A DNA stretch of 64,000 nucleotides from Gemmobacter aquatilis (GTDB lineage: Bacteria; Pseudomonadota; Alphaproteobacteria; Rhodobacterales; Rhodobacteraceae). The stretch spans positions 41,819 through 105,818 of the forward strand of contig NZ_FOCE01000012.1 in the NCBI RefSeq assembly GCF_900110025.1. The letters are read 5' to 3'. Within the stretch, counting starts at the first letter, position 1; each line of letters opens with the position of its first letter. The notes under the pieces were generated by a model, which saw only the letters and a program-made list of their open reading frames with translations, did not search any database and was not told where the DNA came from. A program made the translations under genes and the position numbers. This document shows positions 8,541 to 17,756 of the stretch, one piece after another.

Positions 8541-9095
8541 ATGGACCTCACCGGCTCGATCCTCATTTCCATGCCCGGCATGGGCGATCCGCGATTTGAG
8601 CGGAGCGTGATCCTGATCTGCGCCCATACGCCCGAGGGGGCGATGGGGCTGGTTGTGAACAAACCTTCGCATGATATTGATTTTGCAGGTCTTCTGGATC
8701 ATCTGGAGATTCCGCGCGCCCCGAAGGGCCGCGATATTCGCGTGCATTTCGGTGGCCCGGTGGAGCGCGGGCGCGGCTTTGTGCTGCATTCGCGCGACTA
8801 TGAGGCGAAGGGCGGCACGATGGAGGTGGCGGGCGGCTATGGCATGACCGCCACGTTGGACATCTTGCAGGCGCTGGCGCAGGGCGATGGCCCGCGCGAG
8901 GCGCTGCTGGCGCTGGGCTATGCTGGTTGGGGGCCGGGGCAGTTGGAGAGCGAGATTGCGCGCAATGACTGGCTCACCGCGACTCCGGCACCGGAACTGA
9001 TCTTCAACGCCGATGATGGCGGGAAATGGAGTGCGGCGCTGCGCGGGATGGGGATCGACCCGATCAGCCTTTCTTCAAGCGCGGGAAGGGCTTGA
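8541..9095 (+). CDS. YqgE/AlgH family protein (UPF0301)
   Basis: A 184-residue protein with the start at the ATG after AAGGAG. The blocks LTGSILISMPGMGDPRFERSVI, GAMGLVVNK and FGGPVERGRGFVLHS, and the later ALGYAGWGPGQLESEI, are diagnostic for UPF0301 (YqgE, AlgH). The family is cytosolic and conserved; AlgH in Pseudomonas was named from an alginate phenotype, but no biochemical activity is firmly established. It stands alone between two minus-strand genes. The family assignment is secure; the role is unknown. Confidence 0.9.
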   Translation: MDLTGSILISMPGMGDPRFERSVILICAHTPEGAMGLVVNKPSHDIDFAGLLDHLEIPRAPKGRDIRVHFGGPVERGRGFVLHSRDYEAKGGTMEVAGGYGMTATLDILQALAQGDGPREALLALGYAGWGPGQLESEIARNDWLTATPAPELIFNADDGGKWSAALRGMGIDPISLSSSAGRA

Positions 9096-9104
9096 AGCCC
9101 GATC

Positions 9105-10166
9105 TTAAAGCCAGCGGTCGCGCCCGGTGCCCACGGCATCGCTGATGCGGGCAAACCCTTCGCGGGCGGCAATCGCTTCCAACCCTTCCGCTACGCGGGC
9201 GGCGAGCGACAGGCCCTCATAGACCAGCGCAGTATAGATCTGCACGGCCGTCGCCCCGGCGCGGATCTTTTCCCAGGCCTGTTCGGGCGAGGAGATGCCG
9301 CCGACGCCGATCAAGGGCAGCTTTCCGTCGGTCAGCTGCGACAGGCGGGCCAAGACGCGCGTGGACTTTTCGAACAATGGCGCGCCAGAAAGGCCGCCAG
9401 TTTCGCCCTTGCTTGCAGATTTCAAACCTTCGCGCGAAAGCGTGGTGTTGGTGGCGATCACGCCCGAAATGCCGGAGGCCAGCGCGACCTCGGCCACGTC
9501 GGCCAGATCAGCCTCGGTCAGATCGGGGGCGATCTTCAGGAACACTGGCAGTTGATGCGGCAAACCGGCCCGCACCTCCATCACCCCGGCCAGCAGCGCG
9601 GCCAAGGCGGCGCGGCCCTGCAAATCGCGCAGCTTTTCGGTATTGGGCGAGCTGACATTGACGGTCGCAAAGTCGATATGCGGACCGCAAGTGGCCAGAA
9701 CGGCAGCGAAATCGGCGGCGCGATCCGCCGAATCCTTGTTGGCGCCAAGGTTCAGGCCCACCGGCACCGCCCCCTTGGGCCGCAGCGCCAGCCGCGCGGA
9801 AATCGCGCAGGCGCCTTCGTTGTTGAAGCCGAAGCGGTTGATCGCGGCGCGGTCTTCGGTCAGGCGGAACAGGCGGGGCTTGGGGTTGCCGGGCTGCGGG
9901 CGCGGCGTGGCCGCCCCCACCTCCAGAAACCCGAAGCCCGACCGCATCAGCGGCGCCAGCGCCACGGCGTTCTTGTCATAGCCCGCCGCCAGCCCCACCG
10001 GATTGGGCAGCACCATCCCGGCCAGATCGGTGCGCAGCCGGTCGGAGGTCACCACCCCCGGCAGCGGCACAAACCCGGCGCGCAGCGCCGCCAGCGACAG
10101 ACCATGCGCCCGCTCGGGGTCGCAGCGATGCAGGGCCCAGAGGCCCAGAGACTCGGTCAGGCTCAA
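9105..10166 (-). CDS. pyrD: Quinone-dependent dihydroorotate dehydrogenase
   Basis: A 353-residue class 2 DHODH that oxidises dihydroorotate to orotate with membrane quinone in pyrimidine synthesis. Conserved blocks are [52 protein letters not shown] with the catalytic Ser, and IATNTT with GGLSG. The N-terminal helical extension typical of class 2 is present. The start is inferred as TTG at 10166, which overlaps the stop of the upstream DUF952 gene (TTGA) with GAGG nine bases before it; no ATG gives a sensible N-terminus. The two genes are therefore translationally coupled. Confidence 0.94.
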   Translation of the reverse strand: MSLTESLGLWALHRCDPERAHGLSLAALRAGFVPLPGVVTSDRLRTDLAGMVLPNPVGLAAGYDKNAVALAPLMRSGFGFLEVGAATPRPQPGNPKPRLFRLTEDRAAINRFGFNNEGACAISARLALRPKGAVPVGLNLGANKDSADRAADFAAVLATCGPHIDFATVNVSSPNTEKLRDLQGRAALAALLAGVMEVRAGLPHQLPVFLKIAPDLTEADLADVAEVALASGISGVIATNTTLSREGLKSASKGETGGLSGAPLFEKSTRVLARLSQLTDGKLPLIGVGGISSPEQAWEKIRAGATAVQIYTALVYEGLSLAARVAEGLEAIAAREGFARISDAVGTGRDRWL

Positions 10167-10501
10167 ATCACGCCCTCGGGGAAGATGTGGCCGGTGGCGC
10201 CGAGCGGGAGGGACTTGTCCCAGACCACATCCGACAGGCGCAGGCGGCGGTAAAGATGGGGAAACAGCGCGCCCCCGCGCGAGGGTTCCCATTTCAGATC
10301 GGGGCCCAGCTGTTCGGCCCGCACGGCAACCAGCACGAGATCGCTTTCGGTGGCGAAATGTTTCGCCACGGTTTCAACCACTTGCACCGAGGTTGAAAAA
10401 TGGATGTAACCATCCTGCAGATCAATCGGCGCGCCTGCGGTCTCACCGGCGGCGCGGAACGCATCCCATTCGGGGCGGCGGAGGATCTTGTAGATCAGCA
10501 T
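10163..10501 (-). CDS. DUF952 family protein
   Basis: A 112-residue protein. [36 protein letters not shown] and [15 protein letters not shown] are hallmark DUF952 blocks, a glutathione S-transferase-like or ADP-ribosyltransferase-like small fold of unknown function. The ATG at 10501 has AGGAAGG upstream and is preferred to an earlier in-frame start. Its stop overlaps the start of pyrD, an arrangement frequent in Rhodobacteraceae, so it is co-expressed with pyrimidine synthesis. Function cannot be stated. Confidence 0.85.
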   Translation of the reverse strand: MLIYKILRRPEWDAFRAAGETAGAPIDLQDGYIHFSTSVQVVETVAKHFATESDLVLVAVRAEQLGPDLKWEPSRGGALFPHLYRRLRLSDVVWDKSLPLGATGHIFPEGVI

Positions 10502-10661
10502 GGGGCCTTCCTGCACCTTGTGCGGCGTCTGGTCAATGCCCGCAAGCAGCGGGCGGAAATCTGCGCGTCTTCACCCTTTACGTCACGACAGGTGGCGCAA
10601 GCTTTGACTCGCATCGAGGCCCGGCGCAGTCTGGCTGGATCAACCAACAAGGGAGTATTCC

Positions 10662-12260
10662 ATGCTCGCACGTTTTTTGCAGTCGGCTGCCGTCATCGCA
10701 TTGAGCGCCGGGGCGGCGCAGGCGGAGTTCACGCTGAACATTCTGCACGTCAATGATTTCCATTCTCGTATCGAAGCGATCAACAAGTTCGACAGCACCT
10801 GCACCGCCGAGGATGCGGCGGAAAATGGCTGTTTCGGCGGGGTGGGGCGGCTGAAGACCAAGATCGACGCGCTGCGCGGCGAGATCACGGCGGCGGGCGG
10901 CCATGTGATCGTGCTGGATGCGGGCGACCAGTCGCAGGGCAGCCTGATGTATACGACCTACAAGGGCGTCGCCGAGGCGGAGTTCATGCAGGCCATCGGC
11001 TTTGACGCCATGGCGGTGGGCAACCACGAATTCGACAACGGGCCAGAGGGGCTGGCGACCTTTCTGGACACCGTCAGCTTCCCGATCCTGTCGGGCAATA
11101 TCGACGTGAGCCAGAACACCCTGTTGAAAGACCGGGTGAAAAACCATGTCGTGCTTGAGGTGGGCGGCGAGAAGATCGGCATCGTCTCGGTGCTGGCCAC
11201 CGATACGCCCGAAACCTCCAGCCCCGGGCCGACGGTGATCTTTCAGGATGACATCGACAGCCTGAAGGCCGATGTGGCGGTGCTGGAGGCCGAGGGCGTG
11301 ACCAAGATCATCGCGCTGACCCATGTCGGCTACAAGCGCGATCTGGAGCTGGCGGCGGCGGTGCCGGGGCTGGATATGGTGGTGGGCGGGCATAGCCACA
11401 CCTACCTGTCGGCCACCGACCCGGATCGCGACGGCCCCTATCCAACTTGGGTGGACCGGGCGGATGGCAGCATGGTGCCGGTGGTGCAAGCCTATGCCTA
11501 TTCCAAATATCTGGGCCATGCCGAGGTGACCTTCGATGATGCGGGCAAGCTGATCTATGCCGGGGGCAACACGATCCTGCTGGATGGCAGCGTGACGCCG
11601 GATGCGGGGCTGGAGGCGAAGGTCAAGGAACTGGCCGGCCCGATTGACGGGTTGCGCGCCCAGGTGGTGGCGGAAAGTGCCGCCCCGATTGACGGCAGCC
11701 GCGACAGTTGCCGCGCGATGGAGTGCCAGATGGGAAATCTGGTGACTGATGCCATGCTGGACCGCGTGAAAGATCAAGGGGTTACCATCGCCATCACCAA
11801 TGGCGGCGGCTTGCGCGCCTCGATCGACGGCGGGCCGGTGACCATGGGCGAGGTGCTGACGGTGCTGCCGTTCCAGAACACGCTGTCCACCTTCACCGTC
11901 ACCGGGGCGCAGATCGTGGCGGGGCTGGAAAACGGTGTGAGCCAGATCGAGGAAGGCGCTGGCCGCTTCCCGCAAGTGTCTGGTCTGAAATACACTTTTG
12001 ACGCCAAGGCCGCGCCAGGCAGCCGGATTTCCGAGGTGCTGGTGGCCGAAGGCGACAGCTTCGTGCCGATCGACCCGGCGAAGGACTATCTGGCGGTGTC
12101 CAACAACTATGTCCGTCGCGGGGGGGATGGCTACAAGATGTTCATCGACGCCAAGGAGGCCTATGATTTCGGCCCCGATCTGGCGGATGTGACCGCCGCC
12201 TACCTCGCCGCCCACGCGCCCTACACGCCCTATACCGACGGGCGGATCACCGCGAAGTGA
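10662..12260 (+). CDS. Periplasmic 5'-nucleotidase/UshA-like metallophosphoesterase
   Basis: A 532-residue secreted enzyme with a signal peptide ending near AGAAQAE. The N-terminal calcineurin-like domain shows all metal motifs: HVNDFHSR, DAGDQSQG, GNHEFDNG, ALTHVGY and GGHSHTY. The C-terminal 5'-nucleotidase domain has NGGGLRASI...TMGEVLTVLPFQN. It likely hydrolyses extracellular nucleotides to nucleosides and phosphate in the periplasm. An insert with paired Cys (DSTCTAEDAAENGCFGG, later CRAMECQ) probably forms disulfides. The start has AAGGGAG upstream. No clear Pho box was found before it. Substrate preference is not determined by sequence. Confidence 0.9.
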   Translation: MLARFLQSAAVIALSAGAAQAEFTLNILHVNDFHSRIEAINKFDSTCTAEDAAENGCFGGVGRLKTKIDALRGEITAAGGHVIVLDAGDQSQGSLMYTTYKGVAEAEFMQAIGFDAMAVGNHEFDNGPEGLATFLDTVSFPILSGNIDVSQNTLLKDRVKNHVVLEVGGEKIGIVSVLATDTPETSSPGPTVIFQDDIDSLKADVAVLEAEGVTKIIALTHVGYKRDLELAAAVPGLDMVVGGHSHTYLSATDPDRDGPYPTWVDRADGSMVPVVQAYAYSKYLGHAEVTFDDAGKLIYAGGNTILLDGSVTPDAGLEAKVKELAGPIDGLRAQVVAESAAPIDGSRDSCRAMECQMGNLVTDAMLDRVKDQGVTIAITNGGGLRASIDGGPVTMGEVLTVLPFQNTLSTFTVTGAQIVAGLENGVSQIEEGAGRFPQVSGLKYTFDAKAAPGSRISEVLVAEGDSFVPIDPAKDYLAVSNNYVRRGGDGYKMFIDAKEAYDFGPDLADVTAAYLAAHAPYTPYTDGRITAK

Positions 12261-12266
12261 GCAATC

Positions 12267-12500
12267 GCGGCGCGGGGGCAGCCTCGCGCCGCAACCCGTT
12301 GAGAACGCAGGTTTAACCTGCTGCTTTCCGCGAAAATGACCCGGCACCCTCTGTACACCCCCGGTGCCGCAACCGGGCCGCAGCGGTGCTGCGCTTTTCG
12401 CGCCGCCCGCCCGTTAACCAAAGGGCGCGACTCAGCCCTTCATCCTGGCAAAAATACTCCGGGGGAGTCGCCGCAGGCGACGGGGGCAGCGCCCCCGCCG
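12267..12500. repeat. Intergenic stem-loop followed by composite dispersed repeat
   Basis: After the nucleotidase stop an 8-bp GC stem occurs (12267-12274 with 12285-12292). The dispersed repeat copy CTTCATCCTGGCAAAAATAC begins at 12438 and is followed by a GC-rich module with the hairpin-prone GTCGCCGCAGGCGAC and a GGGGGC...GCCCCC pair. The same two-part module is found, inverted, at 32638-32770. No gene is supported in 12261-12512. Confidence 0.7.
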
Positions 12501-12512
12501 ACCTGTCCGCCG

Positions 12513-13907
12513 TCACACGGTGTGCAGATAGAGGTCGAAATCCACCTCGGATACGGTGCGCGCCACGCGGGCATATTCTGCCGCCTTGATCGCGGTGAAG
12601 GTGCGGTGCATGTCTTCGCCCAGCGCGTCTTTCAGGAACTCCGACGCTTTCGCGGCGTCGATGGCGGACCGCCAATCGACCGGGATCGGCGGGGCGTCCT
12701 GCGCCTCGGCATAGCCGTTGCCGGTGGTTTCGGGGCCGGGGTCCATCCGTTCGGCGAGGCCCTTGCGGATGCCAGCCAGCACGGTGGCGGCGACCAGATA
12801 GGGGTTCGCGTCCACCCCGGCGGGGCGGTGTTCGATCCGCCGCGCGCGGATGTCGCCCGCCGGGATGCGCAGCGCGACGGAACGGTTGTTCACCCCCCAG
12901 GTCGGGCTGACCGGCGCGTAGCTCTGGCTGGCAAAGCGGCGCCAGCTGTTGGCATGGGGGGCAAAGACCAGCATGGATTCGCCCATGGTGGCGCGCAGCC
13001 CGCCCAGTGCGTGCAGGATCGTGTCGGACCACAGGCCTTCGGTGTCTTCGATGAACACGTTGCGGCCCGCATCGTCTTGCAGCGAGACGTGGAAGTGCAT
13101 CCCCGAACCGGCGTAATTCTCGTTCGGCTTGGCCATGAAACAGGCGGTCACGCCATGGGCGCGGGCCTGCGCCCGCACGATGCGTTTCAGGCGCATCAGA
13201 TCGTCGGCGGCCTGCATGACGTTTTCGCGGTAATGCAGCGTCAGCTCATACTGGCCGGGGGCGTATTCGGAGATCATCGTTTCGGCGGTGATGCCCGCCT
13301 TGGCGGCCCCGGCATAGATGTCGGAGAACAGCGGCAGCATCCCGTGCAGGTGATCGACGGAATAGACCTCGGTCTTGGACGAGGGGCGCCCGTCCAGCAC
13401 GTCGCGCGCCGGGATCATCTTGCCGTTCGCGTCACGCTCATTGGCCAGCAGGAAGAATTCCAACTCGAACGCGCCCGCCGGGTGCAACCCCTCGGCGGCC
13501 ATGGCATCGACCTGCCGTTGCAGCGCATGGCGCGGGTCGGAACCCATCTTTTCGCCGTCGAGTGTATACATCGACATGAACACCTCGCCGCGCGGCGGCT
13601 GGGTGTTGTGCAGCGGCTTCAGCGTGCCGGGGATCGGCCAGGCGCGCAGGTCGCCATCGCCCTGATCCCAGATCAGCCCGGTTTCATGCACATCCTCGCC
13701 GCAGATATCCAGCCCGAGGATGGAAATCGGCAGATGCCGCCCGCCCTTGTAGAAGCTGAGCAGCTCGTGACGGCGGATGATCTTGCCGCGCCCGATGCCA
13801 TTGGCATCATGCAGGATGATGTCGAAAGCCTCGATTTCGGGATGGGCGGCGAGGAAGTCTTCGGCCTCGGCCACGGTGGAGCCGGAGGGGCTGTGTGTCT
13901 GGGTCAT
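12513..13907 (-). CDS. Glutamine synthetase-family ligase (gamma-glutamylpolyamine synthetase-like)
   Basis: A 464-residue member of the glutamine synthetase fold. Catalytic-domain motifs include GAFELEFFLL, EYAPGQYELTLHY, GSGMHFHVSL, NSWRRF and NNRSVALRIP. In this subgroup enzymes such as PuuA ligate glutamate to an amine rather than ammonia; the adenylylation loop of housekeeping GlnA is not obvious. The ATG at 13907 lies one base after the stop of the aminotransferase gene (TAACATG), so the pair is co-translated. It sits downstream of an aminotransferase and an amino-acid ABC importer, suggesting it processes an imported amine or amino acid. The true substrate is unknown; housekeeping GlnA is unlikely. 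Confidence 0.82.
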   Translation of the reverse strand: MTQTHSPSGSTVAEAEDFLAAHPEIEAFDIILHDANGIGRGKIIRRHELLSFYKGGRHLPISILGLDICGEDVHETGLIWDQGDGDLRAWPIPGTLKPLHNTQPPRGEVFMSMYTLDGEKMGSDPRHALQRQVDAMAAEGLHPAGAFELEFFLLANERDANGKMIPARDVLDGRPSSKTEVYSVDHLHGMLPLFSDIYAGAAKAGITAETMISEYAPGQYELTLHYRENVMQAADDLMRLKRIVRAQARAHGVTACFMAKPNENYAGSGMHFHVSLQDDAGRNVFIEDTEGLWSDTILHALGGLRATMGESMLVFAPHANSWRRFASQSYAPVSPTWGVNNRSVALRIPAGDIRARRIEHRPAGVDANPYLVAATVLAGIRKGLAERMDPGPETTGNGYAEAQDAPPIPVDWRSAIDAAKASEFLKDALGEDMHRTFTAIKAAEYARVARTVSEVDFDLYLHTV

Positions 13908-13908
13908 G

Positions 13909-15279
13909 TTATTGGAACAGTTCTGTAAGAATGTCGTCAAAGGCGGCGATCAGGCGGTCGATCTGGCGTTTCTTGGTGGCGGGGCTGACCAGCATCATGT
14001 TGTGGAACGGCGCGATCAGGCAGCCGCGGTTCAGCAGGGCGGTGTGAAGCGCGGCCTCGATTTCGGGCTGGTGGGCGGTGGCGGCCTCCGTGCCGTTCTT
14101 CAGCGGGCCGGGGGCGCAGATGAATTCCACCCGCGCGCCGACGCGCACCACATGCCAGGGGGCGCGGTGTTTCTCGATCACCTTGCGCAGGCCGGTGGAC
14201 AGGCGCTCGGCGCCCTTTTCCATATGGGCATAGGCCTTGGCGGTCATCACCTCGGCCAGATTGGCCTTGAGGCAGGCAAATTGCAGCGGGTTGGCCGAGA
14301 GGGTGGTGCCCATGCCGGAATGGCCGGCAGGGCGGGCCTCATTATAGGCGGCAAAGCGGGCGGCCACTTCGGCGCGCATCCCCCAGACGGCGGTGGGCAG
14401 GCCGCCCGCCACGCATTTGCCCACCACGAACATGTCGGGGCTGAGCGAGTGGACGGAGGTATAGCCGCCGAGGCCGGAGGAGATGGTATGCGTCTCGTCG
14501 ATGATCAGCAGGGCGCCGTGGCGGCGGGTGAGGGTGCGCAACCCGTCATGGAAGCCCGCTTCGGGCAGGACCATGCAGGAATTGGTCATCACCGGCTCGG
14601 TCAGCACGGCGGCGATTTCGCCGGTCAGCAAGGCGGCCTCGACGGCGGCCAGATCGTTGAATTCGACGCAGGTGGCGGTGTGTGACAGGTCGGTGATCTG
14701 GCCGACAAGGCCCTGGCGGTTGGCGGTCTTGCCGCCCTGCAGTTCCACCATCGTGTCATCCAGCGTGCCATGGTAGCAGCCGTTGAACACCAGAACCTTG
14801 GGCCGCCCGGTGACGGCGCGGGCGACGCGCAGGGCAAAGCGGTTGGCATCGGTGGCGGTGGTGGCGATCTGCCATTTGAAGGCGCCGAAGCGTTCGGTCA
14901 GCAGGGCCGCGGCGGCCAGCGCGTCTTCGGTGGGCAGCATATAGGTCAGCCCGCGCCCGGCCTGTTTGCGGATCGCCTTTGCCACGGGGGCGGGCGAATG
15001 GCCGAACATCGAGCCGGTATCGCCGAGGCAGAAATCGTCGATCCCGAAGCCGTCCAGATCCTCGATCCGGGCGCCTTTGGCCTTGGTCACCAGCATGGGG
15101 AAGGGCATCGGCCAATCCTTCATCCAGTGCATCGGCACACCGTCAAGGAAATGGGCGCTGCCTTTCTGCAAGGCGGCCTGCGTCTGCGGGCGGGCGGTGG
15201 CAAAGCGTTTCGCCTCGCGCTGGGCGAGGGTGGCTAGGCGGTCGCGGCGGATGCCGGCAAGCAGCGAGCGGTCGGTCAT
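13909..15279 (-). CDS. Class III PLP aminotransferase (glutamate-1-semialdehyde aminomutase-like)
   Basis: A 456-residue class III aminotransferase. Visible motifs are GDTGSMFGHSP, FNGCYHGTLDD (PLP phosphate contact), LLIIDETHTISSG (Asp contacting the pyridine nitrogen) and FVVGKCVAGGLP with the PLP-binding Lys. The AGIRRDRL N-terminus differs from HemL, so it is not the tetrapyrrole enzyme. The ATG at 15279 is preceded by AGAGGTG. It is directly upstream of the glutamine synthetase-like gene. Together they suggest transamination of an omega-amino or beta-amino compound plus gamma-glutamylation. Substrate not determinable from sequence. Confidence 0.85.
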   Translation of the reverse strand: MTDRSLLAGIRRDRLATLAQREAKRFATARPQTQAALQKGSAHFLDGVPMHWMKDWPMPFPMLVTKAKGARIEDLDGFGIDDFCLGDTGSMFGHSPAPVAKAIRKQAGRGLTYMLPTEDALAAAALLTERFGAFKWQIATTATDANRFALRVARAVTGRPKVLVFNGCYHGTLDDTMVELQGGKTANRQGLVGQITDLSHTATCVEFNDLAAVEAALLTGEIAAVLTEPVMTNSCMVLPEAGFHDGLRTLTRRHGALLIIDETHTISSGLGGYTSVHSLSPDMFVVGKCVAGGLPTAVWGMRAEVAARFAAYNEARPAGHSGMGTTLSANPLQFACLKANLAEVMTAKAYAHMEKGAERLSTGLRKVIEKHRAPWHVVRVGARVEFICAPGPLKNGTEAATAHQPEIEAALHTALLNRGCLIAPFHNMMLVSPATKKRQIDRLIAAFDDILTELFQ

Positions 15280-15387
15280 GGGGCACCTCTGGGGGGTCTG
15301 CCCGCTTATCGCCGGTAATTTGATCAAATTCAAGCGGCAAGATGGCCGCGCGTGATCCGGGATGAGCCTGGGAAAGCGGCACTGCTT

Positions 15388-15407
15388 TCACCCTGGCAAA
15401 AATACTC
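15388..15407. repeat. Dispersed repeat copy
   Basis: The 20-base unit TCACCCTGGCAAAAATACTC is identical to the left-pointing arm at 6288-6307. It lies in the 156-base gap between the ABC permease stop and the aminotransferase start; no gene or other clear signal is seen in this gap. Confidence 0.85.
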
Positions 15408-15435
15408 AATCCTCACGCGCCACTTGCGCGCCGGG

Positions 15436-16209
15436 TCAGGCAGCGCGCGACGGGATTCGACGTTCCAGCGCGCGGAACAGCAGCACGATCAGGCCTGTGA
15501 TCGCCATATAGACCACGGCCAGCAGCAGCAGCGGTTCATAGGTGATGAAGGTGTCCTGCCGCACCCGGCTGGCGACGGCATAGATGTCTACCACGGTGAT
15601 GGTGGCCACCAGCGGCGTGGCTTTCAGTTGCAGCACGGTTTCGCCGCCCAGCGTGGGCAGGGCGCGCTGCACGGCTTGCGGCAGCCAGATGCGGCGCAGG
15701 AGGGTCAGGCGGGGCATCCCCATGGCGCGGGCGGCCTCCAACTGGCCATGGGCGACGCCGCGAAAGGCGCCGCGCATCACCTCGCCCTCGTATCCGGCGA
15801 AGCTGAGCGTCAGGGCGAGCAGGGCATAGGGCCAGGCTTGCCGCAGGATCGGCCAAAGCTCGCTGTGGCGGATCCACGGGATTTGCGGGAACAGCGAGCC
15901 CAAGCCGTAATAGAGCAGCCAGAGTTGCAGCAGCAGCGGTGTGCCGCGGATCACGGTGCAGAAGGCGCGGGCGGGCCAGGCCAGCCACCATGGCCCCGCC
16001 GCCTGCGCCAAGCCCAGCGGGATGGCCAGCGCCATGCCAAGCGTGACGGAGGCCAGCAGAATCCAGATCGTGCGCCAGAGGCCAAGGGGGGCGAGGCCGA
16101 GGTAATCGGGCAGCCAGTCCCAGCGCAGGGTCAGGGCGCACCACGCCACCAGCGCCAGCGCGACGGCGGCCATGACGAGGCGGTGGGGCTGCCAGAACGC
16201 GCGGTTCAT
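15436..16209 (-). CDS. Amino-acid ABC transporter permease (HisM type)
   Basis: A 257-residue inner-membrane permease of the polar-amino-acid (HisM/HisQ) family. Several hydrophobic helices are visible, and the EAA signature lies in HGQLEAARAMGMPRLTLLRRIWLPQA (key part EAARAMG). VIRGTPLLLQLWLLYYG is the conserved family block. Its ATG overlaps the stop of the other permease by four bases, so the two subunits are made together and should form a heterodimeric channel. Genes for the binding protein and ATPase lie upstream in the same operon. Confidence 0.93.
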   Translation of the reverse strand: MNRAFWQPHRLVMAAVALALVAWCALTLRWDWLPDYLGLAPLGLWRTIWILLASVTLGMALAIPLGLAQAAGPWWLAWPARAFCTVIRGTPLLLQLWLLYYGLGSLFPQIPWIRHSELWPILRQAWPYALLALTLSFAGYEGEVMRGAFRGVAHGQLEAARAMGMPRLTLLRRIWLPQAVQRALPTLGGETVLQLKATPLVATITVVDIYAVASRVRQDTFITYEPLLLLAVVYMAITGLIVLLFRALERRIPSRAA

Positions 16210-16949
16210 CCCCGCACCCCGCGTTGGCCGCGCCGGGCCCAGCGTTCCAGTCGCGCGAAGATCCAGCCGGAACCGATGGAAAGCACAAGGTAAAGGGCGC
16301 CTGCCGCCATGAAGAAGGTGAAATAGGCCTTGGTCGTGCCCGCTGCCTGCCGGGTTTCCTGTGTCAGCTCGCCAAAGCCCACCACGGCGAGCAGCGCGGT
16401 GTCCTTGGTGGCGATCAGCCAGAGGTTGGCGAGGCCGGGCAGCGCCGCGGACAGCATCAGCGGCAGGGTGATGCGGCGGGCCAGCAAAGCGGGGGGCATC
16501 CCCATGGCGCGCGCCGCCTCGATCTGGCCCGCGGGGACAGAGAGGATGGCGCCGCGCAACACCTCGGTCGCATAGGCGCCCTGCACCACGCCCAGAACGG
16601 CGATCCCGGCGGCGAGGCCGGAAATCTGGATACGGTCAAACCCGAAGCCGATCAGCAGGCGGTTCACGCTGTCGGTGACGGCGTAGTAGAGGATCAGGAT
16701 CAGCACCAGTTCCGGCACCGCCCGGACCACGGTGGTATAGATCGCCAGCAGGTCGCGGGTGACCGGGCCGCCATAGAGTTTGCCAAAGGCCCCGGCCACG
16801 CCGATCAGCGACCCCAGCCCGAAGGCGCCAAAGGCGATGATGATCGAATTCATCAAGCCGCGCAGCAGATTCGCCCCCCAACCGGGAGGCGAATATTGCA
16901 AAAGGTCAAGCGAGGAGGCCGCCAGCGCGGCCCCGGCCAATGCCGACAC
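16206..16949 (-). CDS. Amino-acid ABC transporter permease (HisQ type)
   Basis: A 247-residue permease partner of the preceding gene. Family blocks are YTTVVRAVPELVLILILYY, the EAA motif AGQIEAARAMGMPPALLARR and the segment LWLIATKDTALLAVVGFGEL. It starts with GTG at 16949, three bases after the binding-protein stop. Both permeases have the standard five-helix-type profile of the family. Substrate is set by the binding protein; it is likely a basic or polar amino acid or an opine-like compound. Confidence 0.93.
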   Translation of the reverse strand: MSALAGAALAASSLDLLQYSPPGWGANLLRGLMNSIIIAFGAFGLGSLIGVAGAFGKLYGGPVTRDLLAIYTTVVRAVPELVLILILYYAVTDSVNRLLIGFGFDRIQISGLAAGIAVLGVVQGAYATEVLRGAILSVPAGQIEAARAMGMPPALLARRITLPLMLSAALPGLANLWLIATKDTALLAVVGFGELTQETRQAAGTTKAYFTFFMAAGALYLVLSIGSGWIFARLERWARRGQRGVRG

Positions 16950-16952
16950 GCC

Positions 16953-17723
16953 TTAGCCGCCGTAGATGGAGGAGGCGAAATAGGGTTTGGACACGGCCTC
17001 GTAAGTGCCGTCGGCGATGACCTTGGCGATGCCCGCGTTGAATTTCGCCTTCAGCGCGTCTTCGCCCTTGCGCAGCCCGACGCCGACGCCAAGGCCCAGC
17101 ACATCGGTGTCATTCGCCACGGCGCCCTTGCTGTCGCAGCAGGCGGCGCCTTCGGGCGTGGCGAGGAAGGCATCGAGCGCGATGCTGTCGGCCTGCGTCG
17201 CGTCGATGCGCCCGGCGATCAGGTCCTGATTGGCCTCATCCTGCGTCTGGTAGATCTTGATTTCGGCGGCGGTGGCGGCGAAGTGTTTCTGCGCATAGGC
17301 CTCGTGCACGGTGGAGACCTGAACGCCGATGATCTTGCCCGCCAGACCTTCGGGCGTGGCGGGGAACGCATCGCCCTTGGCCCCCACGACCACCGTCGGC
17401 GTGTCATAGTATTTGTCCGAGAAATCAATGGTCTGCATCCGTTCCTCGGTGATCGACATCGAGGCCATGATCGCGTCGATCTGGCCTGCGGTCAGCGCGG
17501 GGATGATGCCGTCCCATGCCACGGGCACGATTTCACATTCCAGCTCGGCGGCCTTGCAGACGGCGCCGATCATGTCGATTTCCCAGCCGGTCCAGTTGCC
17601 CGAGGCATCGGGGGACGAGAAGGGCGGATAGGGTTCGGAGGCGATGCCGACCTTGACGGTTTCGGCCAGCGCGGCGCCGGACATCATCAGGACGGCGGCG
17701 AGGGAAAGGGCGATTTTCTTCAT
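16953..17723 (-). CDS. Periplasmic amino-acid-binding protein (HisJ/ArgT type)
   Basis: A 256-residue type 3 solute-binding protein with a signal peptide (KKIALSLAAVLMMSGAALA). EPYPPFSSPDASGNWTGWEIDM and AWDGIIPALTAGQIDAIMASMSITEER are typical of the basic-amino-acid and opine-binding group. A Cys pair (ACCDSKG) in the C-terminal lobe is also frequent in this group. It is the second gene of the transporter operon, after the ATPase. The exact ligand cannot be read from sequence; lysine/ornithine/arginine-like compounds are possible. Confidence 0.9.
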   Translation of the reverse strand: MKKIALSLAAVLMMSGAALAETVKVGIASEPYPPFSSPDASGNWTGWEIDMIGAVCKAAELECEIVPVAWDGIIPALTAGQIDAIMASMSITEERMQTIDFSDKYYDTPTVVVGAKGDAFPATPEGLAGKIIGVQVSTVHEAYAQKHFAATAAEIKIYQTQDEANQDLIAGRIDATQADSIALDAFLATPEGAACCDSKGAVANDTDVLGLGVGVGLRKGEDALKAKFNAGIAKVIADGTYEAVSKPYFASSIYGG

Positions 17724-17756
17724 CAGATACCTCTTGCTGGTGGTCGTTGCGCGGGT

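Noticed and set aside
10502..10661. Pho box before the 5'-nucleotidase gene
   Set aside because: ACGTCACGACAGG looks vaguely similar but there are no two direct repeats of CTGTCAT at 11-base spacing.
12513..13907. Gamma-glutamylmethylamide synthetase (gmaS) or housekeeping glnA
   Set aside because: No N-methylglutamate synthase/dehydrogenase genes nearby, and the gene lies in an aminotransferase/ABC operon; the typical GlnA adenylylation block is not evident.
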